DNA of 64,000 nt from Mycoplasma yeatsii GM274B (lineage in GTDB: Bacteria > Bacillota_I > Bacilli_A > Mycoplasmatales > Mycoplasmataceae), in NCBI RefSeq assembly GCF_000875755.1, contig NZ_CP007520.1, positions 186,001 to 250,000 of the forward strand. The letters run 5' to 3'. The notes beneath the pieces were generated by a model. It worked only from the letters and a program-made list of their open reading frames with translations. It was not told where the DNA came from and ran no database searches. The position numbers and the translations under genes were made by a program. Below, one piece after another: positions 53,420-64,000 of the stretch. The stretch's first letter is position 1. The number at the start of each line of letters is the position of its first letter.

Positions 53420-56400
53420 ATGGATAAAAAAATCAAAAAAGTTTTTGATGTTTTAAATATCGATTTTTCAGAATCTGAATTATCGTATTTTAATAACTCA
53501 AAATTAGTAGAACCTATTAGATTATCAACAAAAAAAACAAAAGCTTATTTTCATATTCAAATAGAAGAATTTTTACCAGTTCAATTACTACAAAAAATAG
53601 AAAATAAATTTAAACACAATGATATGTTTAATATCAAATTAATAATTGATGTTGTTAATAAAGAGTCTTTAAATAAACAAATATTAATTGATTATTTAGA
53701 ATTTATTAAAAACTATAAAGCTGAATCAGGAAATCTTAGTTATTGATCTATGATTGATACTAAGAATTTTGATTATGATCAAACTAACAATTTAATGACA
53801 TTTACAACCACTTCTAATGAAAGTAAATCTTTTATTTATCCTGAATTAAAATATTGTGTTTCTAAACTGCATCAATTTGGTATTAAAGATATTGATTTTG
53901 AAATCAAAGTAAAAGAAATTTCATTAGATATTTTAGAAGAACAAGCTTTACAAGAACTAGAAAAAATAAAAAATCAAGAAGTTGATCAAACACAAAAAAT
54001 AAACAAAACTTCATCTAAAACTTCTATTGTAAAAAAAACATCTTACAATTCAAATTACAAATATAAACAAAGTTTTGATAAACCTAGTTATGATTCGTTA
54101 TTAGATTTAGAGCCAAATGCTCAAAATATCATTATTCATGGAATGGTTATGAATAAAGAATTTAAAGTTTCAAAAACTGGAAGAAAGATTTTTTATATTG
54201 ATATAACAGATAACAAATCATCAATTAGATGTGTTTATTTTTCAAAAAGTGAACAAGCCTGTGAATTTGATGATCTAACTGAAGAAGAACTATTACAAGA
54301 AAATGTAAAAGAATTAAAAGAAGCAAAAATTAATGTATCTGATTGAGTTGCATTACGTGGAAAAACAAGTTATTCAGAATATGATCAAGAACAAGTTTTT
54401 TATATAGATAATTTCATAAAAATTGAAAAAGAAAATAATTCTAGAATTGATGATGAACCTGTTAGACGTGTTGAATTACACACTCATACAAAAATGAGTA
54501 CAATGGATGGGGTTAGTTATGCAAAAGAATATCTTAAATTAGTTAATAAATGAAATTGAAATGCAATAGCTTTTACTGATCACATTAACGTTCAAGCTTA
54601 TCCTGATATTTATAGTGAAATAAAATCTATTAATAAATCTAGAGATAAAGACAATCAATTAAAAGCAATTTATGGATTAGAAGCTCAAGTAGTTGATACT
54701 GATAAATTATGATATGTTAAAAACGCTAAAGATCAGGATCTAAAAAGTAGTAAAATGGTGTTTTTCGATTTAGAAACTACAGGATTAAGTCCTGAAATGG
54801 ATGAGATTATTGAGTTTGGTGCAGTTATTTATGATTTAAAAACTGGAGAAAGAAAAAGAAGTGATATTCTAATTAAACCTGAAAAACCATTAAAACAATT
54901 TACAAAAGAACTAACTAGAATTACTGATGAGATGTTAGAAAATAAACCTTCAATTAAAGAAGCATTTTCTCAGATTTATGAAATTATTAAAGATGGAATT
55001 TTAGTTGCTCACAATGCTAATTTCGACTTTAACTTTTTATCAAATTGTGCAATTAAATTAGGGTATGACAAATTAACAAATACAGTTATTGATACACTTA
55101 CAATTTCAAGAGTAGTGTTTGCTGAATTAAAAAATCACAGATTAGGAACAATAGCTAAAAAACTTGGTATTGATTATGATGCTGATGTTGCTCACCGTGC
55201 TGATTATGATGCTGATGTTTTAGCTGATGTTTATGACAGATTAATTATTGAAGTTAGAAAAACTCACAACATTAATACTGATACTGATTGAAATAAAATT
55301 CATCCACAACAATTAAGTTTAAATAAAAACTATCACGGTAGATCAGGTTATCATTTAAACATTCTAGCTAAAAATCAAAAAGGTTTAAAAGAGATCTATA
55401 AATTAGTTTCAAAATCACATACTAAAACATTCTTCTCTTCACCTAAAGTTATTAAAAAGGATCTAGAAGAATTTAGAAAAAATAATAATTTATTAATTGG
55501 TAGCGGTTGTGTTAATGGTGAAATTTTCGAACTAGCTAGAACTAATACTTTTGATGAGTTACATAATGCTATTAAGTTTTATGATTATATAGAAATTCAA
55601 CCTATTAGTGTTTATAAAAATCTATTACAAGATGATTCATTAGATTTAGACCAATTAAAACATATTATTAAAACAATTATTAAGTTTGCAAAACAAGAAA
55701 ATAAAATTATTGTTGCAACAAGTGATGCTCATTATACCGAACCTGAATTAAAACAAATTAGAGAAGTTTATATTAGTTCCAAAGGTTTAGGTGGAACACG
55801 TCATCCATTATTTGATTCAAAAAATAGAGTTAAAGATTTTCCAGATCAACATATAAGAACTACAAAAGAAATGTTGGATGAGTTTAAGTGATTAAATGAT
55901 GATGAATTTGTTTATCAAATAGTAGTTGAAAACACTAATAAAATAGCTGATATGGTTGAAGCAAATATTGCTCCAGTTAAAGATGGATTATTCACTCCAA
56001 AAATTGATAATGTTGATGAAAAATTAAAAAATAAATGTTATGAAACAGCAAGAGAAATGTATGGAGATAATCTACCTGAAATAGTTGAAAAAAGATTAGA
56101 AAAAGAACTAAACTCAATTATTAAACATGGATTTGCAATTGTTTATTGAATTTCTCATTTATTAGTTAAACAATCATTAGAAGATGGATATTTAGTAGGT
56201 TCACGTGGTTCAGTTGGTTCTTCATTTGTAGCAACTACTTCTAAAATTACTGAAGTAAATCCTTTAAAGGCTCATTATAGATGTACTAATTGTAAATATT
56301 CAGATTTTGATACTGATCCTCAATACAAATGTGGTTATGATTTACCCGAAAAAAATTGTCCACAATGTAATCAAAAATTAATTGGTGATGGACACGATAT

Positions 56401-57901
56401 TCCTTTTGAAACTTTCTTAGGTTTTGATGGAGATAAAGTTCCAGATATTGATTTAAACTTTTCAGGAGAATATCAACCAACAGCTCACAATTTTACTAAA
56501 AAAATGTTTGGTGAAGATAATGTTTTTAGAGCCGGAACAATATCAACAGTTGCTGAAAAAACTGCGTTTGGTTATGTTAAAGCATTTTATGAAGAAACAA
56601 AACAAAATCAAGAACAACCAAGAAAAGTTGAAATTAATCGTTTAGCTAAATTAGCTGAAGGAGTTAAAAGAACAACAGGTCAACACCCTGGTGGAATTAT
56701 AATTTTACCTAATGAATTTGAGATCGAAGATTTCACTCCTGTAAACTATCCAGCTGATGATACTAGATCAAGTTGAAAAACAACTCACTTTGATTTCCAC
56801 TCTATTCACGATAACTTATTAAAAATGGATATTTTAGGACACGTTGATCCAACTGCTTTAAGAATGTTACGTGATTTAACTGGTGTTGATCCGATTACTG
56901 TTCCAACTGATGATAAAAGAGTTTATTCATTATTTTCAGGACTAGATGAATTAGAAATTACTTCAGATAAAATAAATGGTGAAATTACAGGCGCTATTGG
57001 AATTCCAGAATTTGGAACAGGATTTGTTAGAGGTATGTTAAGAGAAACAAAACCTAAAACATTTGCTGATTTAGTTCAAATTTCAGGATTAAGTCACGGT
57101 ACTGATGTTTGATTAGGAAATGCAAGAGATTTAATTAGAGATGGTAAAGCTAACATTTCAACAGTTATTGGGTGTAGGGATGACATCATGGTTTATTTAT
57201 TAAGTATGGGATTAGATAATTCATTAGCTTTTGTGATTATGGAATCAGTTAGAAAAGGTAAAGGATTAAAAAAAGAATGAGTTGATGTTATGAAAAAACA
57301 CAACGTGCCAGACTGATATATAGAATCATGTTTAAAAATTAAATATATGTTCCCTAAAGCTCATGCTACTGCTTATGTTTTAATGGCTTATAGAATCGCT
57401 TGATATAAAATTTATTATCCAGCTGAATATTATGCAACATTCTTATCAACGCGTGCTGATGCTTTTGATATTGAAACTACACTAGGTGGATATGATGCTG
57501 TTTTTGCAAAAGTAAAACAACATGAACAAAGATTAAAAAATGGTGAAAAAGTATCTAAAAAAGATGAAGATCTTTACATAGTTAATGAAATATTATTAGA
57601 AATGTTTGCAAGAAAAATTAAATTTACTAATATTAATTTTGAAAAATCTCAAGCTACAAGATTTATTGTTGATACTTTAGATGATGGTTCAAAAGTTTTA
57701 ATACCACCATTTAACATAATTGATTCATTAGGTGAAGCTGTGGCAATGTCTATAATTAGTGCTAGAAATGATAGAAAAATAACTAGTGTTAATGATTTAA
57801 AAAATAGAACACAAGTTACTCAAACACAAATTAAATTATTTGAAAAACTTGGTATACTAAATTCATTAGCAAGCGATGAACAATTAGCATTTGAATTTTA
57901 A
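53420..57901 (+). CDS. polC: DNA polymerase III alpha subunit, PolC type
   Basis: Replicative polymerase of low-GC Gram-positives and mollicutes, 1493 aa. The N-terminal domain and OB-fold (to about 345) is followed by the PHP domain start ([14 protein letters not shown], near 352), an inserted 3'-5' exonuclease ([15 protein letters not shown], near 450; [19 protein letters not shown]), the rest of PHP, a Cys-rich zinc ribbon (CTNCKY...CGYD...CPQC near 955) and the palm with [12 protein letters not shown] near 1010, then [12 protein letters not shown] and [13 protein letters not shown]. Many TGA Trp codons break it in the standard code. It starts after cdsA with GAATGGAG. Confidence 0.96.
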
Positions 57902-57913
57902 AGGAGTGGAATT

Positions 57914-58564
57914 ATGTCAAATATAAATGTAAAAGATTTAATGTTAAATAGAAAAAGTGCCAGAGATTTTGATACTACTAAAAAAATATCTGATAAAGAT
58001 TTACAAGATATATTAACAGCAACAAGAATGACACCAAGTGCTTTTAATTTAATGAATTTAAGATTATTAGTTATTGATTCAGAATCAGAATTAAAATCAC
58101 AATTAATTCCATTGTTTTATAATCAAAAAAACTTTATTAATGCTGATAAATGTATTTTATTTGTCTCAGATAAATCTAATAAAATTTTAAATCACACTAT
58201 TGATAAAACTATAAGTTCAATTTTTACAAAAGAACAAGAAGAAATTGCTCAAAAATTTAGAAACAACGTTGTTAATTCAACAACTATGTTAGCAAAATAT
58301 AATGAATTAGATAATTGAAGTAAAACAACTGCTCATATTGCAAGTGGAGTTGCTACAGTTGCTGCTGCTAGTTTAAATATTGATTCATGTATTATGGGTG
58401 GATTTAATGCTAATCAGTTAAATGAAATTCTAATTGAAAATAATTACTTAACTAGTGATGAACAAGTGGTTTTAGCGATGGTTTTAGGTTATGTTAATCC
58501 TAATATTATTCCTAAAGCAAAAATAAGAATTGATGAAAAAGAATTCGTTACATTTGTTAAGTAA
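57914..58564 (+). CDS. Nitroreductase-family FMN oxidoreductase
   Basis: 216 aa. LMLNRKSARDFDTTKKISD with the FMN-phosphate Arg/Ser, then TATRMTPSAFNLMNLRLLVI, and the C-terminal MVLGYVNPN are family features. Members reduce nitro- and quinone-like compounds or act in flavin metabolism with NAD(P)H; the natural substrate is not known. AAAGGAGTGG before the ATG, 12 bases after polC, suggests cotranscription. One TGA at 58316 is Trp. Confidence 0.87.
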
Positions 58565-58589
58565 ATTCCAGACTACAGATTAATTTTTA

Positions 58590-58679
58590 TTGAAAAATCA
58601 TAAAAAAACTATACAATTAATATTGTATTAGAATAAATATATAGCGTAAGCAAGGTGTCTAATACCTTGCTTTGTTTTA
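58590..58679 (+). promoter_or_regulatory. Promoter and leader hairpin of the rimP-nusA-infB operon
   Basis: TTGAAA (58590-58595) and TACAAT (58612-58617) with a 16-base spacer, then a leader of about 75 nt. The leader holds a stem GCAAGGT / ACCTTGC (58650-58670) followed by a short T-rich stretch, so weak termination or attenuation is possible. No standard riboswitch was recognised. Confidence 0.5.
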
Positions 58680-58700
58680 TTATTGACCTATAGGAGAACT

Positions 58701-59195
58701 ATGAAAAAATTTAGTGTTGTAAAATCAAAAATTCAAGAAATTGTAAATAAAGAATTAGAGAAATTAAATTTAGAAGTTTATCAAATAAACAATCATCGTG
58801 AATTTGATGGTGATGTTTTACAAATTCTAGTACAAGATATTTCAAAAGCTAATAAAGGTTTAGATTTTGATACTATAGTTAAAGCTAATGAAGTAGTTTC
58901 TGATGCTTTAGATCAATTAAATGAAATTGATGAACCTTATTTATTAGAAGTTGCTAGTGCTGGAATTGAAAAAGAAATCAGAACTTGTCAAGAACTAGAA
59001 AAAGCAATAAATGAATATCTATTTGTTCAATTAAATTCTCAACAAAAAAATGTTTTAGAATTTTCAGGACATTTAGTTAAATATGATTCAGATTCAAATA
59101 AATTTGGATTTGAATTCTTTGTAAAAGGTCAAAAAAAGAAAATTGAATTATCATGAGAAGATATTAAATTTGTAAGATACGCAATCAAATTTTAG
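58701..59195 (+). CDS. rimP: Ribosome maturation factor RimP
   Basis: 164-aa 30S assembly factor. N-terminal alpha/beta domain with LNLEVYQINNHREFDGDVLQILVQ and the DEPYLLEVASAGIEKEIR motif, then the SH3-like domain. ATG 58701 is used, with ATAGGAGA 5 bases upstream; an in-frame TTG at 58683 would precede that site. TGA at 59154 is Trp. First gene of the conserved rimP-nusA-ylxR-ylxQ-infB operon. Confidence 0.93.
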
Positions 59196-59203
59196 GAGAA
59201 ATT

Positions 59204-60712
59204 ATGTTAAGTGGAAATGAATTATTACAAGCAATAAAATTAATAGAACAAGAAAAAAACATAGATAGAGATGTTATCATTTCAGGTATTAAAGAAGGAT
59301 TACAAAAAGCTTATGAAAAATTCTTTGATACAGATGCTGTTGTTAGAGTAGATTTTGATCAAACAACTGGAAAAATCAGTATGAATCAAGAATTAACAGT
59401 TGTTGAAGAAGTTGATGATGATTGATTAGAAGTTTCACTAGAAGAAGCTTTAGTTAAAAATCCTGATGTTAAAATTGGTGATGTTATTTTAAAACCTATT
59501 GAATTTAATGAAGAATTTTCAAGAATGATAGTTAACCAAGTTCGTCAAATTTTCCAACAAAAAATTCGTGGTGCTGAAAGAGAAAAAATCTATGAAAAAT
59601 TCATCAGCTTGGAAGGTGAAATTGTTCAAGCAAAAGTTACAGGTATGAATAAAGAAGGAAGTTATGTTTTAGATATTGAAGGAACTACTTCTTATTTATG
59701 AAAAAATAAATCAATTAATAATGAAACTTTTGAAATTGATCAAATTATTGATGTTTACATTGAAACAGTAGAAAAAGAAAGTCGTTTATCTCAATTAATT
59801 GTTTCAAGAACTAGTCCTAACTTTTTAGCTAAATTACTTGAAAGAGAAGTTCCTGAAGTTAGAATGGGAATAATTGAAATCAAAGCTGTTAGTCGTGAAC
59901 CTGGAAAACGTGCTAAAGTCGCAGTTATCTCAACAAATGAAAACATTGAACCAATTGGATCAATTGTTGGAGTTGGTGGATCAAGAATTAATAAAGTAAG
60001 TGATGAGTTAAAAGGTGAAAAAATAGATGTTGTTAAATGAGATGAAGACATGAAAACATTTATTATAAATGCAATGTCACCAGTAAAAGTAATATCTGTA
60101 AATAATGTAGATGGTGAATATGATATAGTTGTTCCTAACCAACAACTTTCACTAGCTATTGGAAAACAAGGGATAGCTGCTAAATTAATTGCTAATTTAG
60201 TTAAAACTAAAGTTAATATTTATTCTTTATCAAATGCTTTAAACGATAATATTGATATTTTATGAAATGGAAACATTACTAAAGAAGAAGTTGAAAACAA
60301 TATTTTCTCAACAGAAAGAAATGTTTCAAGACAAGTTCAAAACAACAAAATTAGTAATCAAAAATCAAATAATATTTCTAAAAAACAAAATCATAAAGAA
60401 GACTTTATTGATTTAGAAGCTTTACAAGCTTTCCAAGCTGAAGTTACAAAAGAATTAGCTGAAGAAGAAATCCAAGCTGAAATTATTAATGATGATATTA
60501 ATGTTGAACAATCAATTTCAGTTTCTGAATCAGTTAGTCAAGAAGTTGAAGAAGTTGAAGAAAAACAAGATTCAATTTTCGATCAAGAACCAGATATCGA
60601 TGAAATCAATGCTAATTTAGAAGCATTTAATGAAGCTTTAAATGAATATGATGATGAAGATATCGATGATGAAGATGATACAATAGAAGATTATGACAAA
60701 TACTATGAATAG
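59204..60712 (+). CDS. nusA: Transcription termination/antitermination protein NusA
   Basis: 502 aa. N-terminal RNA polymerase-binding domain (LSGNELLQAIKLIEQEKNI), S1 domain (KFISLEGEIVQAKVTGMNKEGSY), two KH domains (EVPEVRMGIIEIKAVSREPG and VGVGGSRINKVSDELKG; then VPNQQLSLAIGKQGIAAKLI). The C-terminus adds about 130 acidic residues (EEVEEVEEKQDSIFDQEPDIDE, EYDDEDIDDEDD), longer than in Bacillus and without the E. coli-type repeats. TTTAGGAGA precedes it, 8 bases after rimP. It overlaps ylxR by about 20 bases. Confidence 0.96.
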
Positions 60713-60974
60713 TTCTCATCAAAGTTTAAGAAAAGAAATTGTAACATCTGAGATGCTACCAAAAAAAGATTTAATTAGAGTGGTTAAAAATAAACAAAAT
60801 GAAGTATTTATTGATCCAACTCAAAAAGCTAATGGTAGAGGTGTTTATATTAAATCTGATCTAAGTCATGTTGAAGTTGCAAAGAAAAAAAATTTACTTT
60901 CTAAAAGTTTAAGAATCAAAGTTGATCCTGTTATTTATGATCAATTAGAAGAATACATAAATGCAAAAAAATAA
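60693..60974 (+). CDS. ylxR: YlxR/RnpM family RNA-binding protein
   Basis: 93 aa, small basic protein. In place of the family Cys-rich motif it has SEMLPKKDLIRVVKNKQNEVFID and the GRGVYIKSD core. In Bacillus RnpM binds RNase P RNA. The start could be ATG 60693 or 60705 (both lie within nusA); AATAGAAGA upstream slightly favours 60693. It overlaps both nusA and ylxQ. Confidence 0.88.
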   Translation: MTNTMNSSHQSLRKEIVTSEMLPKKDLIRVVKNKQNEVFIDPTQKANGRGVYIKSDLSHVEVAKKKNLLSKSLRIKVDPVIYDQLEEYINAKK

Positions 60975-61260
60975 ATTATTAAATGCAATTGGAATGGCTT
61001 ATTCATCAAGAAATTTAACAACTGGATCTAAATTATTAGATCAAATAAAAGAAAATAAAATTGAACTTGTAATTATTTCTTCAGATATGGGATTAAGTCA
61101 AAAAAAGAAATTTATAGATAAATGTAATTCTAGAAATATTGAATATATTTCTGATTTGATAACAAAAGAAGAATTATCAAAAGCATGTGGTAAACCTATG
61201 GTAGTTGCTGTTGGATTAAAAGATCCTAACTTTATCAAATTAATAAAATCTACACTATAA
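60961..61260 (+). CDS. YlxQ, L7Ae-like RNA-binding protein
   Basis: 99 aa of the ribosomal L7Ae/L30e fold: LLNAIGMAYSSRNLTTGSKLLDQIKENKIELVIISSDMGLSQKKKFIDKC and SKACGKPMVVAVGLKD. It overlaps ylxR by 14 bases and precedes infB, the usual position in Firmicutes and mollicutes. Kink-turn RNA binding is likely; the exact target is unknown. Confidence 0.88.
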   Translation: MQKNKLLNAIGMAYSSRNLTTGSKLLDQIKENKIELVIISSDMGLSQKKKFIDKCNSRNIEYISDLITKEELSKACGKPMVVAVGLKDPNFIKLIKSTL

Positions 61261-61284
61261 CTTCACAAGAAAGGATGTGTTTAT

Positions 61285-63150
61285 ATGGCAAAAAAAGAAA
61301 ATAAGAATATTAAAAAACAAGAAGCACAAAAACATACTAAAAATATTAAAAGACAATTAAAAGAAGAGGTAAGCACTGGGTTAATCGACGGAGTATTTGT
61401 TTTTACTGAACCATTAACTGTAGCTGATTATGCTAGTCAAATTAACAAATCAGTTTCTGATATTTTAAAACACTTTTTCAATCAAGGTATTTTATTAAAT
61501 CAAAATGCAATGTTAACAGAAGAACAAATGGGAGAACTAAGTTTAGAATTTGGTTTTGATTTCAAAAAAGAAGCTTCAGTTACTAAAGAAAATATTTTAG
61601 AAACTTTATTAGAAGTTGAAGATAAACCTGAAGATCTAAAAGAAAGAGCTCCAATCGTTACTATTATGGGACACGTTGATCATGGTAAAACAACATTATT
61701 AGATTCAATTAAGAATTCAAATGTTGTTGATACTGAAGCGGGAGGAATTACTCAAGCAATCGGTGCTTATCAAATCACTGTTAAAAATGGTAAAAAAATT
61801 ACATTCATTGATACTCCAGGACACGAAGCATTTACTGAAATGAGAAGTCGTGGAGCTAATGCAACCGATATTGTAGTTTTAATCGTTGCTGCTGATGATG
61901 GAGTTATGCCTCAAACTGAAGAAGCTATCGATCACGCTAAGTTAGCAAATGTTCCTATTGTAGTTTTTGTAAATAAAATTGATAAGCCAGGTGCAGATCC
62001 AAATAGAGTTAAAATTGAATTAATGAATTATGGTTTAGTTGCTGAAGAATTTGGTGGAGATATTCCATTTATTGAAGGTTCAGCAAAACAAAAGATCAAT
62101 TTAGATAAATTAGAAGAAACTATCCTTTTAATTGCTGAGTTACAAGGATTAAAAGCTAACCCAAACAAATTTGCTTCTGGAGTTGTTTTAGAAGCTCACT
62201 TAGACAAAGCAAAAGGTCCTGTTGCTTCAGTTCTAGTTCAACAAGGAACATTAGAAATGAGAGACATGGTTGTTGCTGGAGCTACATTCGGAGCAATAAA
62301 ACGTATTGAAGATGAATATAAACACAAAGTATTAAGAGCTGAACCTTCAAAACCAGTTGTACTTTATGGACTTAACCAAGTTCCAAAAGCTGGAGATAAA
62401 TTTATTGTTTTACAAGATGAAAAAATGGCTCGTGAAATTGCTGAAGCATATTTTGCAAAACAACAAAACGCAGAAAGACAATCAAGACAAAATTTTGGAC
62501 TAGAAGCTATTAAAAAACATATCGATGATGGTGATTTAAAAGCAATTAACTTAATTGTAAAAGCTGATACTCAAGGAAGTGTAGAAGCATTAAAAGGTTC
62601 ATTATCAAAAATTAGTATTGATGGAGTAAAAATAAATATTGTTAGAGCTTCAGTTGGTGCTATATCATTATCAGATATTAGTTTAGCTACAACTATTAAA
62701 GATGGATTAACAATCGTTTATGGATTTAATGTAAGACCAGATGCTACAGTTAGAAAAAAAGCTGAAGAAGATGGAATTGAAATTAGATTACATAATATTA
62801 TTTATAAATTAATTGAAGAGCTTGAAGATGCTGCTAAAGGTATATTAGATCCAGAATTTAAAGAAGTAGTTTTAGGTCAAGCTGAAGTAAGAGCATTATT
62901 TAAACACTCAGCAATTGGAACTATTGGTGGATTTTATGTAACTGATGGAGTTATTCCAAGAAATGCAAAAATTCGTGTTTTAAGAAATGGTGTTGTTGTT
63001 TATGATGGTGAAATTAACTCATTAAAACATGCAAAGGAAGACACTAAAGAAGTAAAACAAGGATTTGAAGGTGGATTAACCATCAAAAACTTTAATGACA
63101 TCAAAGAAGGAGATGTCTTTGAAACTTATAAATTAGAACAAATTAAATAG
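61285..63150 (+). CDS. infB: Translation initiation factor IF-2
   Basis: GTPase that brings fMet-tRNA to the 30S subunit, 621 aa, a short form with a brief basic N-terminus. G motifs: G1 GHVDHGKTT near residue 130, G2 [12 protein letters not shown]3 [11 protein letters not shown]4 [12 protein letters not shown] and G5 EGSAKQ. Domains II and III follow, and the C-terminal fMet-binding domain ends [23 protein letters not shown] lies upstream. No rbfA or truB follows; the next gene is a small membrane protein. No in-frame TGA. Confidence 0.97.
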   Translation: MAKKENKNIKKQEAQKHTKNIKRQLKEEVSTGLIDGVFVFTEPLTVADYASQINKSVSDILKHFFNQGILLNQNAMLTEEQMGELSLEFGFDFKKEASVTKENILETLLEVEDKPEDLKERAPIVTIMGHVDHGKTTLLDSIKNSNVVDTEAGGITQAIGAYQITVKNGKKITFIDTPGHEAFTEMRSRGANATDIVVLIVAADDGVMPQTEEAIDHAKLANVPIVVFVNKIDKPGADPNRVKIELMNYGLVAEEFGGDIPFIEGSAKQKINLDKLEETILLIAELQGLKANPNKFASGVVLEAHLDKAKGPVASVLVQQGTLEMRDMVVAGATFGAIKRIEDEYKHKVLRAEPSKPVVLYGLNQVPKAGDKFIVLQDEKMAREIAEAYFAKQQNAERQSRQNFGLEAIKKHIDDGDLKAINLIVKADTQGSVEALKGSLSKISIDGVKINIVRASVGAISLSDISLATTIKDGLTIVYGFNVRPDATVRKKAEEDGIEIRLHNIIYKLIEELEDAAKGILDPEFKEVVLGQAEVRALFKHSAIGTIGGFYVTDGVIPRNAKIRVLRNGVVVYDGEINSLKHAKEDTKEVKQGFEGGLTIKNFNDIKEGDVFETYKLEQIK

Positions 63151-63227
63151 TTAATATTACATTAAAGACGCGTTTTATTAAGTAAAATATTATTAGATGT
63201 GCTTTTTAAAAAGAAAGGTTATAACTT

Positions 63228-63644
63228 ATGAACGAACAAATTATAAATGATCAAACAATGAACGAACAAATTAAAAAACCAAAAAAAATATCAGATCTTT
63301 ATAAAGCAGGAGCAATTCTTACTTTAATTTTAGGTTGTTTTGGGTCATTAGGTGCTTTTATTTACGTTCTTATTACAATACCTACTATAATAACTGTTGC
63401 AGCAACACCTAATTTGGATCCGCTTATCACATCATATAAAGTATCAACCATACTTACTTTTTCATTTTTATCTATTGCATTTATACCATATATAATTCTT
63501 GCGATACTAAGTATAAAATCATTAAAAGAAAAAACATATAAATATAGAATAGTTATGAGTATTCTATCAATTATGTTTGGATTACTTTTAGGTATTATTG
63601 CTGGAGTATTGATGTTAGTAGCTGAACGCGACGATAACAATTAA
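63228..63644 (+). CDS. Hypothetical four-helix membrane protein
   Basis: 138 aa. After a polar start (MNEQIINDQTMNEQIKKPKK, itself a repeated phrase NEQI) there are four hydrophobic segments between residues 28 and 132 (LILGCFGSLGAFIYVLITI; ILTFSFLSIAFIPYIILAI; SILSIMFGLLLGIIAGVLMLV). Charged DDNN tail. AAAGGTT precedes the ATG. Function unknown. It lies 77 bases after infB, with no obvious terminator between. Confidence 0.75.
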   Translation: MNEQIINDQTMNEQIKKPKKISDLYKAGAILTLILGCFGSLGAFIYVLITIPTIITVAATPNLDPLITSYKVSTILTFSFLSIAFIPYIILAILSIKSLKEKTYKYRIVMSILSIMFGLLLGIIAGVLMLVAERDDNN

Positions 63645-63654
63645 AAGGAGAAAA

Positions 63655-64000
63655 ATGTTAGATAATAAAACATTATTATGATTAAGTGAAAAACAAACTA
63701 AATTAGATTCATATATTTCAAACAAAAAACAATTTATTGTTGATGATGAAATATTGAATAAAAAAATTATTGCTTTTCTAGTTGAATTAGGTGAATATGC
63801 TAATGAAGAAAGAGTATTTAAATACTGATCAAACAAAAAAGAAGCAGAATTATCAGTTCAATTAGATGAATATATTGATTGTACTCACTTTTTAATAAGT
63901 ATCGGAAATCAAATGAATTATGATTTTAATAAATTTGAATATCAAAATTTAATGTTTAAAAACAATATAGATGCTTATTTTAATATAGTTAATAAATTAG
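63655..64000 (+). CDS. All-alpha dUTP diphosphatase (dUTPase-2 family), 3' end outside window
   Basis: First 115 codons of a dimeric dUTPase of the MazG/all-alpha NTP pyrophosphatase superfamily. Features are the LVELGEYANEERVFKYWSNKK segment carrying the acidic metal ligands and LDEYIDCTHFLISIGNQM, the family D-x-x-H motif. Such enzymes hydrolyse dUTP to dUMP to keep uracil out of DNA and to feed thymidylate synthesis, which would complement the class Ie reductase. Assigned from partial sequence. AAAAGGAG is 5 bases before the ATG. TGA at 63679 and 63826 are Trp. Confidence 0.8.

Overview
The window is an AT-rich chromosome segment from a mollicute. UGA is read as tryptophan throughout: almost every real gene contains in-frame TGA codons at conserved Trp positions (for example in nrdF, polC, pcrA, gatB and ktrB). 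Gene content and order, UvrD/PcrA, PolC, the NrdF type, IS3-family elements and DUF285 surface proteins point to the Mycoplasma mycoides / capricolum cluster. The exact species cannot be fixed from sequence alone. All coordinates below use translation table 4.

Layout: 1-5503 holds a uvrB(partial)-uvrA-folC run. 5530-7113 (minus) is a DUF285/PARCEL surface protein. 7273-10370 carries mgtE, trmB and an alpha/beta hydrolase. 10424-10527 looks like a free-standing small RNA. 10749-14413 is nrdF-nrdI-nrdE, whose NrdF lacks the metal-binding glutamates (V/P/K replacement). 14557-14653 is a TPP riboswitch before a membrane protein and an M23-like lipoprotein (to 17802). 17955-22313 is tsaD, a hydrolase, a HAD phosphatase and asnS. 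22338-25223 contains two IS3-family insertions in tandem; the first sits in the asnS terminator and the second lies between a poly-A promoter and a DUF285 surface gene (25225-28116). 28250-32209 is a glycosyltransferase, an RDD protein and pcrA; 32478-33188 is a lipoprotein behind another poly-A promoter. 33309-46640 is housekeeping: ptsH, a CPBP protease, an rRNA pseudouridine synthase, a MOP-like membrane protein, ligA, gatCAB, ktrA/ktrB, folD. 47071-49524 holds a lipoprotein (minus), rpmG and pepP. 49623-52205 is a second large DUF285 gene, a close paralogue of 25225-28116. 52356-64000 is cdsA, polC, a nitroreductase, the rimP-nusA-ylxR-ylxQ-infB operon, a small membrane protein and a partial all-alpha dUTPase.

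Two themes stand out. First, four surface-protein promoters carry 15-16 nt homopolymer tracts in the -35/-10 spacer. This is the architecture of a phase-variable surface repertoire, and one copy appears to have been cut off from its gene by an IS. Their DUF285 genes show module shuffling, a fresh 156-bp tandem duplication and a 482-bp block with no differences between paralogues 24 kb apart. Second, dNTP synthesis is predicted to use the metal-independent (class Ie type, VPK) ribonucleotide reductase radical subunit with NrdI beside it. No CRISPR, tRNA, rRNA or replication origin was seen.
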